Shown: positions 44,808-53,997 of the stretch, piece by piece | Layout of the letters: each line of letters opens with the position of its first letter | Position numbering within the stretch: position 1 is the first letter of the stretch | Assembly: GCF_047250365.1 (NCBI RefSeq) | Contig: NZ_JBLBVL010000022.1 | Span: 1 to 64,000 of the forward strand | DNA length: 64,000 nt | Origin: Thaumasiovibrio sp047250365 | GTDB lineage: Bacteria; Pseudomonadota; Gammaproteobacteria; Enterobacterales; Vibrionaceae | Reading direction: 5' to 3' | Translations under genes and position numbers: made by a program | The notes under the pieces: model-generated | What the model was told of the DNA's origin: nothing | The model's input: only the letters and a program-made list of their open reading frames with translations | Database searches by the model: none

Positions 44808-45689
44808 ATGCCTTGGATTCAACTCAAACTCAACGCCACTGCCGATAACGCAGAAGCCATTGGTGATATGCTAATGGAAGAGACAGGCGCTTTATCTGTC
44901 ACCTTTCTCGATGCACAAGATACTCCAGTATTCGAACCTTTACCGGGCGAAACTCGCCTATGGGGAGATACGGATATTGTTGGCCTCTATGATGCTGAGA
45001 GCGACATGACATGGGTCATTGAAGCCTTGCAGAACAGCCCTCTGCTAGCGAATGACTTTGCCCACAAAGTTGAACAACTCGAAGATAAAGATTGGGAACG
45101 CGAGTGGATGGATAACTTCCACCCTATGCGATTCGGCCAGCGTTTATGGATCTGTCCTAGCTGGCGCGATGTTCCCGACGAAAATGCGGTTAACGTCATG
45201 CTCGACCCAGGTCTGGCATTTGGTACGGGGACCCACCCAACCACAGCCCTTTGTTTAGAGTGGCTAGACGGTCAAGATTTAACCGGTAAAACTGTGGTCG
45301 ACTTTGGCTGTGGGTCTGGCATTTTAGCCATTGCAGCGATTAAATTAGGTGCGGCAAAAGTGATCGGTATTGATATCGACCCACAAGCAATTATTGCTTC
45401 CAAAGATAACGCTGAACGCAATGGTGTCGCTGACAAGTTAGCGCTATTCCTACCTCAAGATCAACCTGAAGGTCTATTAGCCGATATCGTCGTGGCCAAT
45501 ATTCTTGCGGGCCCACTGCGCGAACTGTCAGGGCCAATAAAGGCCTTAGTTAAGCCACAAGGCAAACTCGCTATTTCTGGTGTTTTAGCAACCCAAGCTG
45601 ACGATGTGGCAAGCTTCTACAGTGATGAATTGGCTCTAGACCCAACCCAAGTAAAAGAGGATTGGTGCCGCATTTCAGGCCACAAGTAA
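44808..45689 (+). CDS. prmA: Ribosomal protein L11 methyltransferase
   Basis: SAM-dependent enzyme trimethylating L11. 293 residues: an N-terminal substrate-recognition domain (MPWIQLKLNATADNAEAIGDMLMEETGALSVTF), linker, and a class I methyltransferase domain with motif I VVDFGCGSGILAIAAIKLGA and acidic GIDIDP. Standard position between panF and dusB-fis. Confidence 0.97.
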   Translation: MPWIQLKLNATADNAEAIGDMLMEETGALSVTFLDAQDTPVFEPLPGETRLWGDTDIVGLYDAESDMTWVIEALQNSPLLANDFAHKVEQLEDKDWEREWMDNFHPMRFGQRLWICPSWRDVPDENAVNVMLDPGLAFGTGTHPTTALCLEWLDGQDLTGKTVVDFGCGSGILAIAAIKLGAAKVIGIDIDPQAIIASKDNAERNGVADKLALFLPQDQPEGLLADIVVANILAGPLRELSGPIKALVKPQGKLAISGVLATQADDVASFYSDELALDPTQVKEDWCRISGHK

Positions 45690-45797
45690 CAGCCTGATAA
45701 CACAGCGTAATTTGCCGCTGATGAAGTTTTTTTTTGCACAACTGGCTAATTTTTATCACTTTTTATTAGTCAATAGCAAAATGCTCAAAAAATGGTC

Positions 45798-45834
45798 TTT
45801 TCAGGCGGCGAAAAAATGCGTAAAATGCGCGCCC
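45798..45834 (+). promoter_or_regulatory. Predicted growth-rate-controlled promoter of dusB-fis
   Basis: -10 TAAAAT at 45821-45826, weak -35 TTTTCA 17 bp upstream, and the GC-rich discriminator GCGCGCCC directly after the -10. Such discriminators mark promoters under stringent/DksA control, as known for the E. coli dusB-fis promoter. Confidence 0.6.
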
Positions 45835-45860
45835 TTGCTGACATAGTAAGGTGACGTCTT

Positions 45861-46826
45861 TTGCAGATTGGTTCTTATCAACTCGACAGTCCATTGATTG
45901 TCGCACCCATGGCGGGTGTAACCGACAGGCCATTTCGTGAACTGTGCTTGCGCTTTGGCGCAGGAATGGCAGTAAGCGAGATGATGACTGCTAACCCTGA
46001 TTGCTGGGATACCCAGAAATCAAGGCAGCGTATGGTGCATGAAGGTGAATCGGGCGTTCGCTCGGTTCAAATTGCAGGTGCCGATCCACAACTGATGGCT
46101 GATGCCGCACGCTTTAGCGTTAAGCATGGCGCACAAGTTGTAGATATCAATATGGGTTGTCCGGCCAAGAAGGTAAACAAAAGATTGGCAGGCTCGGCAT
46201 TATTACAGCATCCCGCTCTGATAGAAGAGATTCTAACAGCGGTGGTAAATGCCGTCGATGTCCCTGTTACGCTGAAAACGCGTACAGGCTGGGATCCTGA
46301 AAGCCGAAACTGTGTCGAAATCGCACAGCTCGCAGAGCATTGTGGTATACAAGCACTGGCCCTTCACGGTCGTACACGTGCTTGTATGTACAAAGGCGAC
46401 GCGGAATACGATTCAATTAAAGCAGTTAAGCAAGCCGTGTCTATCCCGGTGATTGCCAATGGTGATATTGATTCACCAGAAAAAGCTCGCTTTGTGCTGG
46501 AGTATACCGGTGCAGATGCTTTAATGATTGGTCGCCCTGCACAAGGAAGACCATGGATTTTCCGGGAAATCCAACACTACTTAACAACAGGTGAAACGCT
46601 TCCTGCTCCTTCTTTTGAAGAGATCAGTGAAACTATGTTGGGTCATGTCGCTGAACTGCACCGCTTTTATGGTGAGTTCTTAGGCCCGAGAATCGCGCGT
46701 AAGCACGTTTCTTGGTATTTACAGGCGCATGACACTGATAAAGCCTTTCGCCGTACCTTCAACGCAATTGAGGATGCCACAGCGCAACTCATTGCGCTGC
46801 AAGGCTACTTCGACAACGTTGCATAA
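45861..46826 (+). CDS. dusB: tRNA-dihydrouridine synthase B
   Basis: FMN enzyme reducing uridines in the tRNA D-loop. 321 residues; start TTG at 45861 with AAGGTG upstream, giving MQIGSYQLDSPLIVAPMAGVTDRPFRELC, which matches the family start. The active-site Cys is in DINMGCPAKKVNKR, and GADALMIGRPAQGRPWIF is the FMN phosphate region. First gene of the dusB-fis operon, 22 bp before fis. Confidence 0.95.
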   Translation: MQIGSYQLDSPLIVAPMAGVTDRPFRELCLRFGAGMAVSEMMTANPDCWDTQKSRQRMVHEGESGVRSVQIAGADPQLMADAARFSVKHGAQVVDINMGCPAKKVNKRLAGSALLQHPALIEEILTAVVNAVDVPVTLKTRTGWDPESRNCVEIAQLAEHCGIQALALHGRTRACMYKGDAEYDSIKAVKQAVSIPVIANGDIDSPEKARFVLEYTGADALMIGRPAQGRPWIFREIQHYLTTGETLPAPSFEEISETMLGHVAELHRFYGEFLGPRIARKHVSWYLQAHDTDKAFRRTFNAIEDATAQLIALQGYFDNVA

Positions 46827-46848
46827 ATTCGAGAAGAGCTTACAGAAT

Positions 46849-47145
46849 ATGTTCGAACAAAACCTGACTTCTGAACCATTAACAGTGACCACAGTAACTT
46901 CACAAGATCAAATCGCACAGAAACCATTGCGTGATTCAGTGAAAGCATCTTTGAAGAACTACCTAGCTCAACTGAATGGTCAGGATGTTAACGACCTGTA
47001 TGAGCTTGTACTAGCAGAGGTTGAGCAGCCACTACTAGACACTATCATGCAGTACACTCGTGGTAACCAGACTCGCGCTGCGAACATGATGGGTATCAAC
47101 CGTGGTACTCTACGTAAGAAACTAAAAAAATACGGCATGAACTAA
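46849..47145 (+). CDS. fis: DNA-binding nucleoid protein Fis
   Basis: 98 residues from the Met at 46849 (MFEQNLTSEPLTVTTV), the conserved length; the frame continues upstream into dusB. The C-terminal HTH reads NQTRAANMMGINRGTLRKKLKKYGMN, the Fis signature. Controls rRNA promoters, recombination and nucleoid structure in fast growth. Transcribed with dusB. Confidence 0.98.
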   Translation: MFEQNLTSEPLTVTTVTSQDQIAQKPLRDSVKASLKNYLAQLNGQDVNDLYELVLAEVEQPLLDTIMQYTRGNQTRAANMMGINRGTLRKKLKKYGMN

Positions 47146-47170
47146 TACTCATCTCGTAAATTGTTGATTT

Positions 47171-47208
47171 AAGCCGTGTTTCTCTTTTTAGGGGCGCGGC
47201 TTTTTTTT
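47171..47208 (+). terminator. Terminator of dusB-fis
   Basis: AAGCCGTG pairs with CGCGGCTT (one G-T pair) across a 15-nt loop, followed by eight T. Confidence 0.8.
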
Positions 47209-47251
47209 GTACATATACCCCCATATGTACACCGATGCACTTGTATAACCC

Positions 47252-47644
47252 CTAAAGCCCCAGCACGGATCCCCACGGCAATAGCCACAAATTAAGTACC
47301 CCAAGGGCAATAATTGGCCACAGCGTGGCATGCATGCCGATAGCGCGGCCGTTAAAGCTATCATTAAGGATACCGGCAGCATGATAACAACGTCCAATCA
47401 CGAAAATCAGACCGAAGATGTGCAACAACCATAGCGGGCCATTGTTATGCTCAAAACCAATCAGCAGTAGCAGGGCAATAGGCGCATACTCAGTACAGTT
47501 GCTGTGTGCTGCACGCGCCCTTTGCAAACGCTCATCACCACCATCACCATATTTTATCAACCCTTTACGCCGTGCTTTAATAACCTGAATAGATAAAAAG
47601 CAGATCAGCCACCCCGTCAGGGCGACATATAGCATACTGACCAT
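47252..47644 (-). CDS. MAPEG-family membrane protein
   Basis: 130 residues from the ATG at 47644 (AAGGAG five bases upstream). Four hydrophobic helices; the family pattern RRKGLIKYGDGGDERLQRARAAHSNCTEYAPIALLLL (Glu/Asn/Arg of the glutathione-binding motif) and IGRCYHAAG are present. Bacterial MAPEG proteins are glutathione transferase/peroxidase-like or of unknown function. It stands alone between fis and the lipoprotein gene, opposite in strand to fis. Confidence 0.85.
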   Translation of the reverse strand: MVSMLYVALTGWLICFLSIQVIKARRKGLIKYGDGGDERLQRARAAHSNCTEYAPIALLLLIGFEHNNGPLWLLHIFGLIFVIGRCYHAAGILNDSFNGRAIGMHATLWPIIALGVLNLWLLPWGSVLGL

Positions 47645-47876
47645 AACCACTCCTTGCTCTTTTTAATTCACTCAGTGTAGTCAGCATTTATCTTCACTGC
47701 GCAGTTTCCTTTAAAGGATCAGTCAACTCGCGCTAGCGATGTTCGCGATTGCAGTTTACGGGTGATGAAAGATCAATACGCTAAGCAAACGGATTTAAAG
47801 CATGTGTAATGCGGGGCAGAAGAAAGTTGCAAATGCCATACAGCCATCAATTGGCTGTATGGCAACGTACACTTAA

Positions 47877-49757
47877 TTAATGACTGTAGTATTTTTGGTT
47901 CAATTGACGTTCTGCGAGATTATTAATCGACAGTGACATCGCTTGGGGCACTGGGTTGATATCGGGGCTAGAAACAAACTCATCGACAAAAGTAACCGTC
48001 GCTTCTCCGCTTTCATCAACGTTGATATTCAACACATGCCACCAATCCGTTTTATCCTGAACGGTATTAGGTCTAAGAACATGGAGTTGATTATTCATCC
48101 GAAATTCAATACGCGTCTCTGCCGATGATATTTCCCCCTCACCACTAAAACGGTTTACAAGATAGCGATACGTACCAGGAAGCGCATAGGCAGGGATAGT
48201 GACCACCTCCGGTCCATAGCTCGTTGTATCATCCACATCCAAGAAGTAGGTCACCCCTTCAACATTGACTGAGCGATTACCAAAGTAGACATGAAACTCC
48301 GGCATGTCAGCTGCAGCGGGACCATATAAGTGGCTATCAAGATCTCGCGGATGCTGTCCCCATTTCAGGGTGATCGTCGTTAATGCCTCAGATAGCGTAA
48401 AGCACTCATTTAACTGAAAATCTGTCGATCCAACTTGCAACTCCGTGGTTTGGCTTAAATAACCATGAATGCCTGATACCCTAACAGTAGAGTTCGGCTT
48501 AACCGGTAATTGAAAGTTTCCCTCAGCATCGCTATAAACAGACGAACGCCCATTATAGTCAGCCCCCTCACTACCAATACGCGCATTCGCAATTCGGACT
48601 CCGTCACCATCGGCAAGACAGCCATGGATATAAACAATCTCGTAAAGTCGATCGGCATTCCAAGTGGTGAAATGACTTACCTCGCCCAAGTAGAATGCCA
48701 TGCCATTGTCGTAGCTTAGCGTGGCACTGCCCTCTTCAACCCAAATACCACTGCGACTATCAAAATAGTACAACGGGATTGTTTCAGGAGGGTTAGTGCC
48801 CACGGCAGGAATACGAATCGTGGCAACGGCCCCAGGCGCTAGCTGCAATGCATTTCCCGCAGCATCAAAAAACTCAACATCAATTGCACCAAAGGACTCA
48901 ATCGGCGAAAGACTACCATCGGCATTCTCTGTTACCATCTCGCCTGGCATCAAGTTAATATCCATCTCAGGATCAATCACCATCAACTCAGCTTCAAGGT
49001 TACCCGTTACGATCTCGCCTTGCGCATTCACTAAGCTAGCCGCTGGCAACTCAACCATTACAAGGTTATCGAGCACTAATTGACTGGCCTGACTATTGTC
49101 AAAGTTAACAAGACCATGAATGGGCGCTAGCAACAAGTTTTGATTATTGGGTAAATCTGACAGCGCAACGCGGACTGAATCCTCTGCGTAGCCGCGGCGA
49201 TTAGCACGAATAACCATCAAATTTGTCGCTTCAATATCTAGCACACGAACAGAAAAGCTTCCTTGTTCTGTGGTTAGAGCACGATCAACTAAAGTTGAGT
49301 CAATGAGAAGCTCAATCTCCCCTTCTTCAATTGGCTCACCGTTATAGAAATCTTGCACCAAGCCATTGAAGGTCAAGTACACCTGCTCCTGCAAGGAAAA
49401 GGAAACACGCTCTGTCTGTGCAGTCTTCTTTTGCGTAATTTCAATGACTACGTCTGATTGCGTCGTCTCTAACGTATTAGACGTATAGTGTATTACTCCT
49501 TCAGCATTCACCGACAAGTTATTAGGCGCATCGGTTACTTTGTAGCTAACAGGCAGATCACTCACCACCTCTAACTGATATGTAAACGTCTCCCCTGTCT
49601 CGACGACTTGATTCTCAACCACTGACACTGAAAACTCAGGGACTTTGTCAGGCGTATTGTCCGCTGTCGCATCATCATCCGATGAGCTACCGCACGCCGC
49701 CAGCATCATCAACGCCGCCCCCATCAGCACGCCATTTAATACCGTCTTTACTTGCAT
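47877..49757 (-). CDS. Large lipoprotein with carboxypeptidase-regulatory-like and YfaP/DUF2135-like regions
   Basis: 626 residues from the Met at 49757, chosen for its GGAGAAT site and clean lipoprotein signal MQVKTVLNGVLMGAALMMLAAC with lipobox LAAC; Gly-Ser-Ser follows the Cys, compatible with outer-membrane sorting. An acidic linker, Ig-like stretches (about 40-130), regions resembling carboxypeptidase-regulatory repeats (LTFNGLVQDFYNGEPIEEGEIEL; IHGCLADGDGVRIANARI), and a C-terminal segment TLKWGQHPRDLDSHLYGP as in YfaP/DUF2135 proteins. Function unknown; a surface or secreted adhesin-like scaffold is a guess. Its ends have no operon partner. Confidence 0.8.
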   Translation of the reverse strand: MQVKTVLNGVLMGAALMMLAACGSSSDDDATADNTPDKVPEFSVSVVENQVVETGETFTYQLEVVSDLPVSYKVTDAPNNLSVNAEGVIHYTSNTLETTQSDVVIEITQKKTAQTERVSFSLQEQVYLTFNGLVQDFYNGEPIEEGEIELLIDSTLVDRALTTEQGSFSVRVLDIEATNLMVIRANRRGYAEDSVRVALSDLPNNQNLLLAPIHGLVNFDNSQASQLVLDNLVMVELPAASLVNAQGEIVTGNLEAELMVIDPEMDINLMPGEMVTENADGSLSPIESFGAIDVEFFDAAGNALQLAPGAVATIRIPAVGTNPPETIPLYYFDSRSGIWVEEGSATLSYDNGMAFYLGEVSHFTTWNADRLYEIVYIHGCLADGDGVRIANARIGSEGADYNGRSSVYSDAEGNFQLPVKPNSTVRVSGIHGYLSQTTELQVGSTDFQLNECFTLSEALTTITLKWGQHPRDLDSHLYGPAAADMPEFHVYFGNRSVNVEGVTYFLDVDDTTSYGPEVVTIPAYALPGTYRYLVNRFSGEGEISSAETRIEFRMNNQLHVLRPNTVQDKTDWWHVLNINVDESGEATVTFVDEFVSSPDINPVPQAMSLSINNLAERQLNQKYYSH

Positions 49758-50117
49758 TTTATTCTCCGTTTTTAGCGATAAGTCATTGGGTTTCACTGTG
49801 GTCAAAAAACGTCCACAGTGACAACGCTAAATTATCACAAGCTAACAGATGAACGTGTTGCCCACCTAAACAGCAGTAAATAAAAAACAAACAAAAACAG
49901 TGATATAAATAGACAAAACTAACAATACGACCACCGACAATTAGATTAACTACCATAAAAGCAATAGTAGCTGGCTATAACTTCTGTCAAAATAAAGATA
50001 GCCAGTCATAAGCACCAGAAGTGACCCAGTCAGTAGTTATATTGCGTGGAATTCTAATTAATGTGTCAGGCTGCGAGGCAGAAAATAGAAATGTGAAAGC
50101 AATAAATATATCAGTAG

Positions 50118-50273
50118 ATAAAATCGCAGCCGAGAAGCAGTGTTGTGAAAAACAATCAGAAGCAGATAGGCGTACGTGCCGGGGAGCAGTTAGTCGCTCG
50201 ATTTAAGCAACCTAACTTACAAGCAGAAGTGGTTATCATGCCATCTCAGTTAATTGAACGTGAGTCAGCCTAG
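50118..50273 (+). pseudogene. Remnant of a LacI/GalR-family regulator (C-terminus)
   Basis: The frame open from 50118 to the TAG at 50271 ends with a 42-residue stretch from a GTG at 50145: QKQIGVRAGEQLVARF, then KQPNLQAEVVIMPSQLIERESA. This is the classic LacI-family C-terminal pattern (IG..A...L..R...P......LP..L..R.S), close to the end of RbsR-type proteins. No HTH or effector domain precedes it in any frame that I can find; a stop sits at 50115. Best explained as the tail of a deleted or decayed regulator gene. Confidence 0.5.
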
Positions 50274-50315
50274 TTTTCTCAAGCTTTTATTCTGATCATC
50301 AACAGGATGCCACCA

Positions 50316-50339
50316 TTACCCATCAGAGATGATGGGTAA
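50316..50339. repeat. Perfect 10-bp hairpin without T-tract
   Basis: TTACCCATCA / TGATGGGTAA with loop GAGA. It lies between the LacI remnant and the 3' end of ppnP. No T-run follows on either strand, so it is not a standard terminator. Confidence 0.6.
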
Positions 50340-50369
50340 GGCAGTAAGGTTCACGGCTGGTAGCGACGA

Positions 50370-50651
50370 CTATAGGTAATCACAAAGGTAGGCTGTCGGA
50401 TCAATCACGGTCACTTCAAAGCTCGAGTCACCCGGAACCTCAAAGCTATCGCCATTTGAATAAGTTTCCCAATCGACATGGCCAGGCAGCTTCACCGTTA
50501 ACGCCCCTTTAATCACTGTCATTCGTTCTGGTGCAGCGGTTGTAAACTTAAATTCACCAGGCTGCATTACGCCAACACTGGTTTTGTCACCCTTGTGTTC
50601 AAACCCTAGCGACGCGACAGCTCCATCAAAGTATTGATTGACGTTAATCAT
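50370..50651 (-). CDS. ppnP: Pyrimidine/purine nucleoside phosphorylase
   Basis: 93 residues from the Met at 50651 (MINVNQYFDGAVASLGFEHKGDKTSVGVMQPGEFKF), the conserved family start. The frame extends 44 residues upstream without support. Cupin-fold PpnP (formerly DUF1255/YaiE) splits nucleosides with phosphate. PERMTVIKGALTVKLPG and GDSFEVPGDSSFEV are family segments. Single gene. Confidence 0.93.
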   Translation of the reverse strand: MINVNQYFDGAVASLGFEHKGDKTSVGVMQPGEFKFTTAAPERMTVIKGALTVKLPGHVDWETYSNGDSFEVPGDSSFEVTVIDPTAYLCDYL

Positions 50652-50852
50652 AGTAAACCCTTCTTGATATTCAAAAAAGCACGCTAGCACACATTGAGCT
50701 ATTGCGCCTAATAAATAAAGATAGAGATGTGAGATCCCTTCTGCCACACCACGACCCACCCCAATCACATAGCAAACAGTCACGCCGCCATAACCGCAAC
50801 GTTAATGGCCCACTCAACAACCCAACGACGAAAATAAAGTCAAAAACTGAGA

Positions 50853-50868
50853 TAGCAATCGATTGCGT
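50853..50868. promoter_or_regulatory. PurR operator and promoter region of purH-purD
   Basis: TAGCAATCGATTGCGT fits the PurR consensus ANGCAANCGNTTNCNT at every fixed position except the first, and its core GCAATCGATTGC is a perfect palindrome. A -10-like TAGAAT follows at 50882-50887, so a bound repressor would cover the -35 region. PurR control of purHD is known in E. coli. Confidence 0.75.
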
Positions 50869-50986
50869 CATCTTTTTATAGTAGAATACGCACCACATCA
50901 TCGGGTGCTCACTAAAACCCAACATCATGGTTTTCATGTTGGCTTTAGTGAATATCCTATCCCCTTATCTTTGAGAGATAACTGCA

Positions 50987-52579
50987 ATGGAAAACGCGCG
51001 TCCTATCCGCCGTGCGCTAATTAGCGTGTCGGACAAAACTGGTATTGTTGAATTTGCTCAGGCACTCGCTGAGCGTGGTGTTGCGATTCTGTCAACTGGC
51101 GGTACAGCCCGCTTATTGGCCGAGCAAGGTGTTAAGGTTACGGAAGTATCTGATTACACTAATTTCCCTGAAATGATGGACGGACGGGTAAAAACATTGC
51201 ACCCGAAAGTGCACGGCGGGATACTTGGGCGTCGTGCTCAAGATGACGCAGTAATGGCGGAGCACGGTATCGAACCAATCGATATGGTGGTCGTTAATCT
51301 ATACCCATTTGCACAGACTGTTGCCAACCCTAACTGCACGTTGGAAGATGCAGTAGAGAACATCGACATCGGCGGCCCAACCATGGTACGTAGTGCTGCG
51401 AAAAACCATAAAGATGTCACCATCGTCGTAAAGGCCAGCGACTATGGGCGCGTTATTGCAGAAATGGATGCGAACGAGCTATCGTTAACGCATCCAACAC
51501 GTTTTGACCTCGCTATTGCAGCCTTCGAACACACCGCCGCTTACGACGGCATGATTGCCAACTACTTCGGTACCATGGTACCAAGCTACGGTGACAACAA
51601 AGAAGGTGACGAGACATCTCAATTCCCGCGCACTTTCAACATGCAGTTCGAAAAGAAACAAGATATGCGTTACGGCGAGAATAGCCACCAAGATGCTGCT
51701 TTTTATGTCGAAGCCAATCCTGAAGAAGCGTCGGTTTCGACTGCACGTCAAATCCAAGGAAAAGCGTTATCATACAACAACATCGCCGACACTGACGCCG
51801 CATTAGAGTGTGTGAAAGAGTTCGACGAGCCTGCCTGTGTGATTGTTAAACACGCTAACCCATGTGGTGTTGCTCTGGGCGAGAACATCCTTGAAGCTTA
51901 TGACCGTGCGTTCAAAACAGACCCAACGTCGGCCTTTGGCGGCATTATCGCGTTTAACCGTGAGCTCGATGCTGCGACCGCTACCGCGATCACTGAGCGC
52001 CAATTCGTTGAAGTGATCATTGCTCCTTCAGTATCGGCTGAAGCGGTCGACATCGTCGCGGCGAAAAAGAATCTACGCCTACTTGAGTGCGGTGAATGGT
52101 CAACCAAGACAACGGGCTTTGATGTTAAGCGCGTCAATGGCGGTCTATTGGTTCAAAACCGCGACCAAGGCATGGTTTCAGAGTCTGACCTTAAAGTGGT
52201 GTCAAAACGCCAACCAACAGCAGAAGAGCTAAAAGATGCTCTGTTCTGCTGGAAAGTCGCAAAGTATGTGAAGTCTAACGCTATCGTGTACTCTAAAGGC
52301 GATATGACCATCGGTGTAGGCGCAGGGCAAATGAGCCGTGTTTACTCTGCAAAAATTGCAGGTATCAAAGCCGCTGACGAAGGTCTACAAGTTGAAGGTT
52401 GTGTGATGGCATCTGATGCATTCTTCCCGTTCCGCGACGGCATTGATGCGGCAGCCGAAGCGGGTATCAAATGCGTGATTCAACCGGGCGGCTCTATGCG
52501 TGACAATGAAGTTATCGAAGCAGCCGACGAGCACGGCATGGCGATGATTTTCACAGGTATGCGCCACTTCCGTCACTAA
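50987..52579 (+). CDS. purH: Bifunctional AICAR formyltransferase / IMP cyclohydrolase
   Basis: Last two steps of IMP synthesis. 530 residues: N-terminal IMP cyclohydrolase of MGS-like fold (about 1-200; RRALISVSDKTGIVEFAQALAERGVAILSTGGTARLL), C-terminal AICAR transformylase with the catalytic Lys-His pair in IVKHANPCGVALG. Ends in the conserved GMRHFRH. Followed by purD 74 bp later. Confidence 0.98.
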   Translation: MENARPIRRALISVSDKTGIVEFAQALAERGVAILSTGGTARLLAEQGVKVTEVSDYTNFPEMMDGRVKTLHPKVHGGILGRRAQDDAVMAEHGIEPIDMVVVNLYPFAQTVANPNCTLEDAVENIDIGGPTMVRSAAKNHKDVTIVVKASDYGRVIAEMDANELSLTHPTRFDLAIAAFEHTAAYDGMIANYFGTMVPSYGDNKEGDETSQFPRTFNMQFEKKQDMRYGENSHQDAAFYVEANPEEASVSTARQIQGKALSYNNIADTDAALECVKEFDEPACVIVKHANPCGVALGENILEAYDRAFKTDPTSAFGGIIAFNRELDAATATAITERQFVEVIIAPSVSAEAVDIVAAKKNLRLLECGEWSTKTTGFDVKRVNGGLLVQNRDQGMVSESDLKVVSKRQPTAEELKDALFCWKVAKYVKSNAIVYSKGDMTIGVGAGQMSRVYSAKIAGIKAADEGLQVEGCVMASDAFFPFRDGIDAAAEAGIKCVIQPGGSMRDNEVIEAADEHGMAMIFTGMRHFRH

Positions 52580-52653
52580 GCTGGACGCTTAAAATACGAT
52601 TTAGCCCTTGAGCCATTCAAGGGCCTATCTCTTAGATGATTAAAGGAATTACG

Positions 52654-53946
52654 ATGAAAGTTCTTGTAATAGGTGGCGGTGGTCGTGAGCACGCATTGGC
52701 GTGGAAAGCGGCACAATCTGAAAAAGTAGCCACTGTCTTCGTGGCACCAGGTAACCCGGGGTGCGCACTAGAACCAAAACTAGAAAACGTCGCCATTGGT
52801 GTTGAAGATATCCCTGCTTTGGTCTCTTTTGCCAAAGAGAACAGCATTGACCTAACTATCGTTGGCCCAGAAGCCCCCTTAGTTATCGGTGTTGTTGATG
52901 CATTCAACGAAGCGGGCTTAGCCATCTTCGGTCCAACCGCTGCTGCCGCACAACTTGAAGGCTCAAAAGCCTTTACCAAAGACTTCCTTGCTCGCCATGA
53001 CATTCCTACCGGTTACTACCAAAACTTTACTGAGATTGAGCCTGCCTTGGCTTACATTCGTGAAAATGGTGCACCAATTGTGGTTAAAGCTGACGGCTTA
53101 GCCGCAGGTAAAGGCGTGATTGTCGCGATGACGGTTGAAGAGGCGGAAGAAGCCGTACGTGATATGCTGGCCGGCAATGCCTTTGGCGAAGCAGGTCACC
53201 GTGTTGTTATCGAAGAATTTTTGGACGGCGAAGAAGCGAGCTTCATTGTGATGGTTGATGGCGAGAACGTTCTTGCTATGGCGACCAGCCAAGACCACAA
53301 ACGTGTCGGTAATGGCGATACAGGCCCAAATACTGGTGGCATGGGGGCATACTCTCCTGCACCAGTGGTAACGGCTGAGATCCACCAGCGCGTGATGGAT
53401 GAAGTGATTTATCCAACGGTACGCGGCATGGCCGCTGAAGGTAATCCATACACGGGTTTCCTCTATGCCGGTTTGATGATTATGGCTGATGGCACACCAA
53501 AGGTTATCGAGTATAACTGTCGCTTTGGCGATCCAGAAACTCAACCTATCATGCTACGTCTCCAATCTGATCTGGTTGAGCTTTGTGTCGCTGGCGCAAC
53601 AGGTAAACTTGATACTGTTGAGTCGAAATGGGATCCACGTGCGTCCATCGGTATCGTGCTGGCAGCACAAGGTTACCCTGCGGCGTACCCGAAAGGGGAT
53701 GTGATTGCAGGCCTACCAACCACAGATGTTGACGGCGAAAAAGTCTTCCACGCCGGTACGGCTTCAAAAGACGGCAATATCGTTACCAATGGTGGTCGTG
53801 TTCTTTGTGCAACCGCTATGGGTGAAACCGTTGCTGCAGCGCAAACGCGTGCTTATGCCCTTGCTCAACAGATTAGTTGGGATGGAATGTTCCACCGTGA
53901 TGATATCGGCTATCGCGCCATTGCTCGCGAGCAAGCACAGAAATAA
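52654..53946 (+). CDS. purD: Phosphoribosylamine--glycine ligase
   Basis: ATP-grasp enzyme making glycinamide ribonucleotide, second step of purine synthesis. 430 residues from the Met at 52654 (MKVLVIGGGGREHALAWKAAQS; AAAGGAATT site); an upstream Met adds six residues. VKADGLAAGKGVIVA, FLDGEEASFIVMVDG and VIEYNCRFGDPETQ are family motifs. Second gene of the purHD operon. Confidence 0.98.
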   Translation: MKVLVIGGGGREHALAWKAAQSEKVATVFVAPGNPGCALEPKLENVAIGVEDIPALVSFAKENSIDLTIVGPEAPLVIGVVDAFNEAGLAIFGPTAAAAQLEGSKAFTKDFLARHDIPTGYYQNFTEIEPALAYIRENGAPIVVKADGLAAGKGVIVAMTVEEAEEAVRDMLAGNAFGEAGHRVVIEEFLDGEEASFIVMVDGENVLAMATSQDHKRVGNGDTGPNTGGMGAYSPAPVVTAEIHQRVMDEVIYPTVRGMAAEGNPYTGFLYAGLMIMADGTPKVIEYNCRFGDPETQPIMLRLQSDLVELCVAGATGKLDTVESKWDPRASIGIVLAAQGYPAAYPKGDVIAGLPTTDVDGEKVFHAGTASKDGNIVTNGGRVLCATAMGETVAAAQTRAYALAQQISWDGMFHRDDIGYRAIAREQAQK

Positions 53947-53965
53947 CGCCGAAAGATCTCAAGCA

Positions 53966-53997
53966 TAAAAAAACGCGCTAAGTTAGCGCGTTTTTTA
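53966..53997. terminator. Bidirectional terminator after purD
   Basis: Stem ACGCGCTA / TAGCGCGT with AGT loop, flanked by A-run and T-run, so it works on both strands. It overlaps the last codon of the convergent DUF1481 gene. Confidence 0.93.

Larger units (their letters stand above)
49758..50369. other. AT-rich gap between lipoprotein and ppnP genes
   Basis: 612 bp with no intact gene. The first 250 bp are very AT-rich and presumably hold the lipoprotein promoter. The right half contains the LacI-family remnant and a perfect hairpin, both listed separately. A 61-codon frame at 50021-50206 has no family resemblance. Confidence 0.6.

Noticed and set aside
50021..50206. 61-codon open frame in the gap before ppnP
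   Set aside because: No ribosome site, no family resemblance, and it overlaps the LacI-type remnant in another frame. I considered it as an upstream piece of the same remnant but the similarity is too weak to claim.
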